Assembly: GCA_044351785.1 (NCBI GenBank)
Contig: JBILFC010000110.1
Coordinates: 1 to 8,923, forward strand
DNA: 8,923 bases
Direction: 5' to 3'
Source: JAIYCX01 sp044351785
GTDB taxonomy: Bacteria; Bdellovibrionota_C; UBA2361; SZUA-149; DAOLCO01
Shown: positions 1 to 6,123 of the stretch, one piece after another
Layout: each line of letters starts with the position of its first letter
Position numbering within the stretch: the stretch's first letter is position 1
Notes under the pieces: model-generated
What the model saw: the letters and a program-made list of their open reading frames with translations, nothing else
Database searches by the model: none
Told to the model about the DNA's origin: nothing
Made by a program: the position numbers and the translations under genes

Positions 1-2
1 AT

Positions 3-653
3 CAGGATAGAACCGCCGAGAGAGTTTCAAAGGAATACTTAGCTTTATTTAGAGAGTTTACTGAGGTGCTTCCTAAGATTAAGGATGCCCACATTGTAAT
101 TAGAATGCTTAGATATATCCAAGACTACGTACTCTTAGAACTTTCCTCTATTAATGCAAACTGCCTTTTAGTCTCAGAACTTACTACTAAAAGCTTTTCG
201 GAACAGCTAGTTATTACTATAGATATGTTAAGGCAGGCAGTAGCTTTAAATTCTGATAGTGATGTAGAAGTGTCTTGTTTCGATAATTTTATTAGGTATG
301 ATTTGTTACCTGAGGTACTAGCTGAGGGTGATTTAGTTAAGTATGTTGATATCCATATCCCAGGTATGGCCATTAAACAGATGGAGATCTTTGGTAGTCT
401 TTTAGCCTTATATGGAGATTGGAAAGTCGAAGAGGTGAAATTTATTTCTCAATTTGCCTGTGATTCCCCTTATCGATTTCTGTCAGTGATGAATTGGGTT
501 GATTTCTCTGATATTCAAGGAGATATAGAAATTCAAGTTAATAATTTAGACAACTCTAGGTCAGATCATCTATTTATGCAGGCGATGATGTTGTCATGGG
601 TTATATTTAAGGAGTTTAGTTATAATAAGCTACTTGTAGGAGAACGTGCGTAG
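3..653 (+). CDS. Hypothetical cytoplasmic protein, C-terminal part (5' end cut by window edge)
   Basis: I do not recognise this family. The frame is open from the first complete codon at position 3 to the TAG at 651-653, giving 216 residues. A GTG at 66 could serve as a start, but the 21 codons before it already read as a charged amphipathic helix (AERVSKEYLALFREFTEV), so the true start probably lies upstream of the window. The visible part is mostly predicted helix, with hydrophobic stretches such as IRMLRYIQDYVLLELSSI and a terminal MQAMMLSWVIFKEF. It has no signal peptide in the visible part, no clear membrane segment, and only three cysteines, not paired in a motif. The next gene begins 49 bases downstream on the same strand, so the two may be co-transcribed. 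The gene could be an accessory gene of the transfer region; that rests on position only. Confidence is in the reading frame, not in a function. Confidence 0.75.
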   Translation, partial: QDRTAERVSKEYLALFREFTEVLPKIKDAHIVIRMLRYIQDYVLLELSSINANCLLVSELTTKSFSEQLVITIDMLRQAVALNSDSDVEVSCFDNFIRYDLLPEVLAEGDLVKYVDIHIPGMAIKQMEIFGSLLALYGDWKVEEVKFISQFACDSPYRFLSVMNWVDFSDIQGDIEIQVNNLDNSRSDHLFMQAMMLSWVIFKEFSYNKLLVGERA

Positions 654-702
654 AGATATAATTACCAGAATGCTAGGTACCCTATATTAAGATCAATATT
701 CT

Positions 703-2313
703 ATGTCTCGTAACAATCTAAAACAAGAAGCAGAGAGCTTCCGAGATCATGCATCTTGGATGTCAGAAGTTAGTTCTCATTATTTAATTGATTATCTTTT
801 CCCAGCAATGGGTATCATAGATCTCTTAACCTCTCATTTGAGAGGGAATGTTACATTAACCGCGGATGATAAGAGGTTAATCTTTCAGATATCTAGTTTT
901 TTAAGTGAATATGTATCAAGATGTTGGGAAGCCGCTGGTCTAGAAGTCCAAGTGAACTCCGATGAGAATGGTACCTTAATCTCTATACTTGGATTGGATG
1001 TTAAGCCCATTCATTTAAATAGTACCTTTGCCCTTATGTTATCCAGTCTACCTAAGGAGATGTACCTTAGTAGAACTACAGCTGTTCCAATGACTGCGCA
1101 AGGTGATTATGTGTGTACTTTTATTCAGGGATTCTTGCGTGGTGTCTATTTCGAAGATAAGGAAGATGTAAATAATTTGTTTGGCGATGATCTTAACGCA
1201 TCTTTAGATAAGGTCATAGCGCTTCAGTATGCAAAATGGCACGAGTTAGTTTTTCCGAGCCTAACTATTGCACATTTGCCAGAGTTATATTTATCTTGTT
1301 TAAAGAATAAGCATTTTTTAGCTTCTGATATGTCACCTATGCATAAGGAAGTTGATGCATTTTTTGCTTATTTTAAATCTTTAAATATTGATCCAGCTAT
1401 GGCGGGAAGAAAATTAGCTACGATATTTCTTTCCTCTCCAAGTGAATATCTTTCTGTTCTGGGGCTAGCACTTTTAGGTGGTTTTGATGCGCATGATACT
1501 GCTCTTTCTGTTTCTTTACCAGCTGTATATGCCAGATCTTTTGCGACTCCATTGATGCGCAATGCATATTATCATTATCGGAGCTTGATTGGTAAAGATA
1601 CTGATTGGATCGGATTGGATGTTGTTAGTGATGCGCATGTTGAGATGTTTGAGCAGGATTTAAAAATTGGTTTCTTACCTTGGGTTAAACTGAACCCTAG
1701 GTATGTGTTAGCTAATATAGGTAAGGATGCTGAGCTAAGAAAGTTTTTTAGCCTTGTGAAAGATGGTGGATTCTTCCTAGCTCAAGATCTATTGGATAAG
1801 ATTCTAGAGAATAGTCCAGGTAATTTAGACCTCAGAGTTCAAAGAGCCTTTTTCCTTTATGTCACTAAAGATTTAGACCTTGCCCATGAATATTGCAAGA
1901 GGCTTCTTAGTGAGCATGATATCGAAAGGCACAGTGAATTCTTTTCTGCTTGGGGATCTATATTGTTAGAAATGAATCAGATAGAAGTAGCAATACGATA
2001 CTTAAAATTAGCTTATAACTCAGGCGATCAGTCTAAATTCAGAAAGGCGGCAGTCGGCAATAACTTAGCTTGGTGTTACATTATTAGCGGGATGAATGCT
2101 GATGCGAAGGCAATTCTAGATGAGATTATTGACTATCCTTGTTTAGAAAGGGTGAGTATACTTCTTAATCTTCTTTTTATATCTGAAAAGACATCTATCA
2201 TGGGTCCGCAATTACTAGAAGCCTTGAAACTCGCTCCAATGGATAGAAGAGTTTTTAATAATATGATTATGCAAGGTAAGTCTAGAATAGTGAAAGGTGA
2301 ACTGTCGTTCTAA
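703..2313 (+). CDS. TPR-like repeat protein of unknown function (536 aa)
   Basis: This is a predicted cytoplasmic protein: there is no signal peptide and no convincing membrane span. The N-terminal two thirds (about 1-365) are unrecognised, with alternating helices and a short beta-like stretch near 80-110. Residues about 374-511 look like three to four tetratricopeptide-type helix pairs. The best are near 413-438 (AWGSILLEMNQIEVAIRYLK, with the usual small/large residue spacing) and 449-476 (NNLAWCYIISGMNADAKAIL). TPR domains bind proteins, so a scaffold or chaperone role is possible, but nothing shows a partner. The ATG at 703 is the first start after an in-frame TAA at 688-690. No Shine-Dalgarno sequence precedes it. 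It lies between an unknown partial gene and the secreted conjugation-type genes, from which it is separated by 187 bases. Functional membership of the transfer system is inference from position. Confidence 0.85.
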   Translation: MSRNNLKQEAESFRDHASWMSEVSSHYLIDYLFPAMGIIDLLTSHLRGNVTLTADDKRLIFQISSFLSEYVSRCWEAAGLEVQVNSDENGTLISILGLDVKPIHLNSTFALMLSSLPKEMYLSRTTAVPMTAQGDYVCTFIQGFLRGVYFEDKEDVNNLFGDDLNASLDKVIALQYAKWHELVFPSLTIAHLPELYLSCLKNKHFLASDMSPMHKEVDAFFAYFKSLNIDPAMAGRKLATIFLSSPSEYLSVLGLALLGGFDAHDTALSVSLPAVYARSFATPLMRNAYYHYRSLIGKDTDWIGLDVVSDAHVEMFEQDLKIGFLPWVKLNPRYVLANIGKDAELRKFFSLVKDGGFFLAQDLLDKILENSPGNLDLRVQRAFFLYVTKDLDLAHEYCKRLLSEHDIERHSEFFSAWGSILLEMNQIEVAIRYLKLAYNSGDQSKFRKAAVGNNLAWCYIISGMNADAKAILDEIIDYPCLERVSILLNLLFISEKTSIMGPQLLEALKLAPMDRRVFNNMIMQGKSRIVKGELSF

Positions 2314-2344
2314 TGCTATGTCTAATTTGAGCATTCCTTAACCC

Positions 2345-2360
2345 GTTGAAATTATTCAAC
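2345..2360. repeat. Perfect 6-bp inverted repeat, 4-base loop
   Basis: GTTGAA at 2345-2350 is the exact reverse complement of TTCAAC at 2355-2360, around an ATTA loop. It lies 31 bases after the TPR-gene stop. The stem is AT-rich and has no T tract on either side, so it is a weak candidate for a terminator. As a 16-base palindrome it could equally be an operator for a dimeric regulator. A single site of this length can occur by chance. Confidence 0.4.
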
Positions 2361-2445
2361 AACCTGACCACTTGAAGCAGTCTGCGCTCTAAGCCCGAAT
2401 AGAGACCAAGAACTTACCCATCTCCTCATGGCACGCATTTATGAG

Positions 2446-2465
2446 TAGAGAGTAATAACTCTTTA
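2446..2465. repeat. 8-bp inverted repeat (one wobble) upstream of traF-like gene
   Basis: TAGAGAGT at 2446-2453 can pair with ACTCTTTA at 2458-2465 around an AATA loop, with one G-T wobble. It sits 35 bases before the ATG of the thioredoxin-like gene and overlaps the only TATAGA-like element of the gap. In RNA it would be a weak hairpin in the leader; in DNA it could be a protein-binding site. Nothing decides between these and chance. Confidence 0.3.
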
Positions 2466-2500
2466 TAGATTAGTAGTTTAAGGGCTTTTAGTAGATAGAA

Positions 2501-3673
2501 ATGAGGTTAAATTTTATAAATAAATTTCTTATTACTCTAGCAAGTTTCACTTGCATAGTAGGGACCTGCTTTGCTGAAAGTTCAAATAGTAGAAGTGATA
2601 GTATTGTGCCTGCAGGATTCAAGAGGGATTTGCCTTCAGATCCATTAAAGAAATTTTTTCCCTCCTCATACGCAGGATCAATTTTTTCTAAGAAGTTAGG
2701 AGCGGTGACAGAAGTTGTCGATCATGCTCGTGTTGAAAAAGAAGAAGTCAAGGAGCCAGTTGAAAAAGGCGTAGAGTTTCAAACTTCAGATGTTACTAAG
2801 AAAACTTTTCTACCACCAGATCAGACTCCACAAGTAGCTGTAAATCCAGATGCGCCAAGTTCAATTATCTCGATGATTGAAAGTAATAGACGTGGGGATA
2901 AAGTAACAGCTAAGGGTTATGCTAAGCAGTTTGTAAGGATGTTGCAAAACTACTTCTTTGAAGTAAAGCAGATTAGTTCTTTAATTGGAGATGCTCTGAT
3001 TGAGGAAGAAGTAATCAGTGGCGAGGACTGGGTAGGTGCTACTCAGGCAATGGATATAGAGTTTGCTAAGACTAGATTAGAGCAAGGTGCAGCTATCAAG
3101 CCTACTCATGATGTAGCAATGAGGAGAGTGGTTCCTGATCCGAAGAAGGAGTTAGAGGTCTTTTTCATGTTTTCTAGAACTTGCTCTTATTGCAGATTAA
3201 TGGCTCCAGATGTTGAAAGGCTTTATCGTGTTTTAAAGGATGATTCTAGAGTTAAATTTACTGGACTAGTGGTTGGTGAAACTGATGAGCTATGGTTGAA
3301 AGAATTTCGTCAGTATACAGGTTTATCAATGCCAGTATTTGATGGAACGGAATTATCTAAGCAAGTTAATGTTAAGTTCCTACCTGTTCTTTTGATTGTT
3401 ACTCCTAATGGACAGAGATCATATTTGAAATCTGGGCAACAGACATTCGATCGTATGTACGAATTTGTAAAAGTAGCTCAAGGATTGCCTGTTGAAGATA
3501 ATTCTTCAATTCAAGCTATAATTAGAACTCCAATGGGAGAGGGAGATAAACTACTATTAGCGCAAGCTAAGGGTGGAGATAGTACGCAGATTAAGCGCTT
3601 TGGTAATGTGGGGCCTATGCCAGTATCAATGCCTAATACAGTAGACAGAAAAGTTCAGGTAGATAAGTTTTAA
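2501..3673 (+). CDS. TraF-like periplasmic thioredoxin-fold protein of an F-type conjugation system (390 aa)
   Basis: Predicted periplasmic protein. Residues 1-25 form a Sec signal peptide with a hydrophobic core (FLITLASFTCIVGTCFA), with likely cleavage after A25. Residues 26-115 are low-complexity, rich in charged residues and proline, probably a flexible spacer. Residues about 120-200 are helical. Residues about 212-330 look like a thioredoxin fold: a strand (LEVFFMFS), active-site CSYC at C228-C231, and the loop proline P295 in VKFLPVLLIV. The tail after 331 looks disordered. This organisation resembles the TraF/TrbB family of F-type transfer systems, where TraF acts in pilus assembly and mating-pair stabilisation and TrbB acts as a disulfide isomerase. 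F-plasmid TraF lacks the CxxC, so this protein may combine both roles (inference). No strong ribosome site precedes the ATG; an AGGGC lies 16 bases away. The next gene follows after 14 bases. A general DsbC/DsbG-like protein is the alternative. Confidence 0.82.
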   Translation: MRLNFINKFLITLASFTCIVGTCFAESSNSRSDSIVPAGFKRDLPSDPLKKFFPSSYAGSIFSKKLGAVTEVVDHARVEKEEVKEPVEKGVEFQTSDVTKKTFLPPDQTPQVAVNPDAPSSIISMIESNRRGDKVTAKGYAKQFVRMLQNYFFEVKQISSLIGDALIEEEVISGEDWVGATQAMDIEFAKTRLEQGAAIKPTHDVAMRRVVPDPKKELEVFFMFSRTCSYCRLMAPDVERLYRVLKDDSRVKFTGLVVGETDELWLKEFRQYTGLSMPVFDGTELSKQVNVKFLPVLLIVTPNGQRSYLKSGQQTFDRMYEFVKVAQGLPVEDNSSIQAIIRTPMGEGDKLLLAQAKGGDSTQIKRFGNVGPMPVSMPNTVDRKVQVDKF

Positions 3674-3676
3674 AAA

Positions 3677-3681
3677 GAGAG
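3677..3681 (+). promoter_or_regulatory. Probable weak ribosome binding site for the poly-glycine protein
   Basis: GAGAG lies six bases before the ATG at 3688, just after the TAA of the preceding gene at 3671-3673. It is only a partial match to the Shine-Dalgarno consensus. The short 14-base gap suggests transcription in one message and perhaps coupled translation. The site favours the ATG at 3688 over the in-frame ATG three codons later. Confidence 0.4.
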
Positions 3682-3687
3682 TGAGTT

Positions 3688-6108
3688 ATGAATAAAATGA
3701 TAACAAAAATATTATTATCTGTACTGTTAATAGCAAGCTATTCAAGTGATCTATTCGCTCAGTGCGCTTCTTGGAATCAGACAACTAATCAGATTTTTAA
3801 TGCTTCAGGTCAGCAGATAGGTGTAGCCGATCTTGCGGGAGATAGGCGTGCAGAGGATAGTCTAGGCAATCCTCTAAGCGGCACAGGAGTTTCTTGTGTG
3901 ATCGGATCTCTAGATGGGAAGCAGTATAGTACGGATAATCTTACTGCTGAGGAAGAAGATGACGATGATCAACTACCTAATCCATGTGATGGGATATTAA
4001 ATTGTAATCCAGATAACGGTGGTGGTGGAGGCGGCGGAGGCGGCGGAGGAGGTGGTGGCGGCGGCGGTGGCGGTGGTGGCGGCGGATCTAGCACCGGAGA
4101 TACGGTTAAAGCTCTTAGCGTGCCTAGGGTTGATTTAGGAGTGGGGACAGGTATTACAAAGCCAGGCCATTTAGCGATGAATAGTACAATGACTGGTATA
4201 GCCAACGGTCCTGATAATGGAGGAAAAACTGCCAGAGCTATACTTCTAGCAGGAAGTCGTACTTCTACAAATACTAAAAGAGAATTTGGAACAAATATTG
4301 ATGGCTATAGTGCTAAGTTCGGACCACTTCAAGCAGTAGCAGGTGGGGGTGGAGGTGCGACTGCAAGAACTAAAGCTGCTGACCAAGATCGACCATCTTT
4401 GGCTAAGATGTATGGTTATGGTAACAATGCTAATGCAATTCCTAAGCCTGATCAGTTAGGTGTTGATGATGAAATTATGAAGGTTTCTATGGCAATGTAT
4501 CAGCCACTTCATAGAATTCAACTTGATTATTTAAATGATAAGACTGCGAGGGATAGGTATCTAGATCAGGCAAAAACGCTAAGAGGTGTACTTGTTCTTG
4601 CAATGGGATTCCTTGATAAGACATTAGGTACTGGCCTTACCGATGTTCAACAACAGACAGATATGAATGCTACGCAAACAATTTTACAGCAGGTAAATTG
4701 GTCATTGGAAAGATTAGCGAGCCCAGATAGAGCGCAGGCATTTAAAGATAGTGATGAAAAATTAGAGGCTTGTCTCGAGATAGCTATTAAAGATTCTAAG
4801 CCACAGATGAAAATCCAAGGTAAAACTAGGAAAAGAGTTGAATTCGATTGTCCAGAAGCTAAATGTGGTAAACCACCCTCTGGTTCAAATCCTTACGTAG
4901 GGACTGATTATAACGATCAATCTAAGCATGGAAATGGTAGTTATGCATATTGTGTATGTTGTGCTCAGACAGATTCTAAGTTGAATGGCTTAGGTGAAGA
5001 CTTAGCAGTTAAGCCTAAAGGATATAATGATGTGGATATCACGGGGACAGATGTTAGGACTTATTCCTTGGTTGAGCGTGCTTTTTGGGGAGTAGCTACA
5101 GAAACACAGCGAAATAGAGATCCCGAAACGTCTTTGGCATTTAAGGATTTTGTTGGAATATTTAAAGAACTTTATGGTGATTATACGATGAAAGCCGAAA
5201 CCTCGGGTGGAGAAGAGTTTTATGCAACTCGTTATCAAACTCCTAAGATATCAATTCAGAAGTTTACTGCGCTTCATAAGAACCGTTGTCATTTCCCAGG
5301 TGGTAATCAGCCAGCGGCAGATTTGCATATGAACGGAGATTGCGGATTAGATGATGAAACAAAATTTGCTGTTAAATATGGAGTTTGCCCATCTTTAATG
5401 AAAATTTTAGAGAATTGGGATGATATTTTAAAGGGTGGTCAGATAGGGGAGTTAAGTCGTTGGATGGGGGAGGCCTCAATGGGTCAGCCTCTATATGGAG
5501 CAATCGTAGAGGGAATTTTATCTATGGTTAGTAATACCAGTAAGGAATTACTTCCAGCGGATGCAGCACTTGAAACTGCATCTGTTATAGAGGCATTCTG
5601 TAATACTTCTGCGACTTCATCTGTAGTGAGACACATGGCTTTCTATAAAAATATTATGAATGATTCTATCGTATATAATACAGTCATTACTCAAAGAGAG
5701 AAGGCAATACTTAACCAGCTTATTGATAGATACTTCGAAGCTGTAAGATTGGCTGATCTAGACGAACAATCTAAGTATAGAGTTTATGCCGTAACTCAAG
5801 GTATCGGTATGAATCGAGATAAGGGATTACTTATGTCTATGGCAGGAGCTTCTCAGGCGCAAGCAAACTTGATAGCAAACACAACTAATGCATCTAATTT
5901 AACATCTTTTGTATCAAGTGGATTGATTACAGGAAATGGAGGAGGGAATGGAGGTACGGCTAGAACAAGGATAGATATCGCAAGTAGGCTCACTGGAAAG
6001 GGTGCTGAGTTAATGAGGAAGTCTGAGGCAGAAGCAGCTCAATATGACCCTCTTAACAATGGTGTAATTGGTCGATATGCTAAGTCTATAGGAAAGACTG
6101 TACAATAA
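3688..6108 (+). CDS. Large secreted poly-glycine, cysteine-containing protein in the traH position (806 aa)
   Basis: I do not recognise the family with certainty. Residues 1-24 are a Sec signal peptide (core ILLSVLLIASYSSDLFA). The mature N-terminus to about 106 has four cysteines (C26, C70, C100, C106) and an acidic run EEEDDDD at 88-94. A linker of 23 consecutive glycines follows at 111-133, with a second glycine patch at 219-223. Helices dominate from about 260. A cysteine cluster C388-PEAK-C393 ... C422-V-C424-C425 suggests disulfides or a metal site. The C-terminal 300 residues are helical with scattered cysteines, ending in a glycine-rich segment (GNGGGNGG) and a basic tail. Lying 14 bases after a TraF-like gene and 15 bases before a TraG-like gene, it occupies the slot of traH, whose product works with TraF and TraG in pilus extension and mating-pair stabilisation. 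It is much longer than F TraH (about 450 residues), and I see no TraH signature. A TraH replacement or a divergent fusion is inference. Confidence 0.8.
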   Translation: MNKMITKILLSVLLIASYSSDLFAQCASWNQTTNQIFNASGQQIGVADLAGDRRAEDSLGNPLSGTGVSCVIGSLDGKQYSTDNLTAEEEDDDDQLPNPCDGILNCNPDNGGGGGGGGGGGGGGGGGGGGGGGSSTGDTVKALSVPRVDLGVGTGITKPGHLAMNSTMTGIANGPDNGGKTARAILLAGSRTSTNTKREFGTNIDGYSAKFGPLQAVAGGGGGATARTKAADQDRPSLAKMYGYGNNANAIPKPDQLGVDDEIMKVSMAMYQPLHRIQLDYLNDKTARDRYLDQAKTLRGVLVLAMGFLDKTLGTGLTDVQQQTDMNATQTILQQVNWSLERLASPDRAQAFKDSDEKLEACLEIAIKDSKPQMKIQGKTRKRVEFDCPEAKCGKPPSGSNPYVGTDYNDQSKHGNGSYAYCVCCAQTDSKLNGLGEDLAVKPKGYNDVDITGTDVRTYSLVERAFWGVATETQRNRDPETSLAFKDFVGIFKELYGDYTMKAETSGGEEFYATRYQTPKISIQKFTALHKNRCHFPGGNQPAADLHMNGDCGLDDETKFAVKYGVCPSLMKILENWDDILKGGQIGELSRWMGEASMGQPLYGAIVEGILSMVSNTSKELLPADAALETASVIEAFCNTSATSSVVRHMAFYKNIMNDSIVYNTVITQREKAILNQLIDRYFEAVRLADLDEQSKYRVYAVTQGIGMNRDKGLLMSMAGASQAQANLIANTTNASNLTSFVSSGLITGNGGGNGGTARTRIDIASRLTGKGAELMRKSEAEAAQYDPLNNGVIGRYAKSIGKTVQ
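4018..4086 (+). repeat. GGN trinucleotide tract encoding 23 consecutive glycines
   Basis: All 23 codons are GGN: ten GGC, eight GGT and five GGA, with no GGG. The tract is a sharp G+C peak within an AT-rich gene. It follows the acidic, cysteine-bearing N-terminal segment and precedes a serine/threonine stretch, so in the protein it is a flexible linker between two regions. The mixed codons show it is not a fresh single-codon expansion. The closely spaced GG pairs on the + strand could fold into two-tier G-quadruplex structures (inference). Confidence 0.95.
4219..5964 (+). repeat. Three dispersed copies of a GG-x(0-2)-TAR motif in one gene
   Basis: Within the poly-glycine protein, a short glycine-Thr-Ala-Arg motif occurs three times: GGKTAR at residues 178-183 (bases 4219-4236), GGATAR at 222-227 (4351-4368) and GGTAR at 755-759 (5950-5964). 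The second and third extend to TARTK and TARTR. At DNA level each begins GGAGG and ends in a GCN-AGA pair. The first two flank the same linker-rich region; the third lies near the C-terminus. Meaning unknown; chance within a glycine-rich, low-complexity protein is possible. Confidence 0.45.
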
Positions 6109-6112
6109 TAAT

Positions 6113-6116
6113 GGGG
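6113..6116 (+). promoter_or_regulatory. Weak ribosome binding site supporting the GTG start of the TraG-like gene
   Basis: GGGG lies seven bases before the GTG at 6124. An in-frame TAA at 6121-6123 directly precedes that GTG, so translation cannot begin further upstream. The first in-frame ATG is at 6568 (residue 149), which would remove the N-terminal membrane segments. GTG at 6124 is therefore by far the best start. Confidence 0.5.
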
Positions 6117-6123
6117 TTTGTAA

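Larger units (their letters stand above)
2314..2500. other. Intergenic region before the transfer gene block
   Basis: This 187-base stretch contains no ORF worth calling; the only start-stop frames encode seven or fewer residues. It holds two short inverted repeats (listed separately) and a looser CTCAT/ATGAG pair at 2425-2429 and 2441-2445. I see no G+C-rich stem followed by a T run, so no classical intrinsic terminator. There is a TATAGA element at 2464-2469 that could be a -10 box, but no matching -35 at 16-18 bases. It is the longest gap in the window and the natural place for a promoter serving the secreted-protein genes downstream. Confidence 0.6.

Noticed and set aside
125..373. Minus-strand frame opposite the first gene
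   Set aside because: It is antisense to a continuous coding frame with no separate ribosome site or recognisable domain. The same holds for the minus-strand frames at 1368-1562, 5002-5238 and 8016-8201.
66..653. GTG at 66 as the true start of the first gene
   Set aside because: The frame continues open to the window edge with protein-like codons, so the start is most likely outside the window.
2345..2360. Intrinsic terminator after the TPR gene
   Set aside because: The stem is short and AT-rich and no T run follows it on either strand.
2428..2448. Six-codon ATG frame in the intergenic gap as a leader peptide
   Set aside because: There is no ribosome site and no run of regulatory codons. 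It is too short to separate from chance.
3969..4205. Minus-strand frame with a long poly-proline run
   Set aside because: It is the antisense of the poly-glycine codon tract (GGN read backwards gives NCC, partly CCN in this frame). It has no ribosome site and overlaps a strong coding frame.
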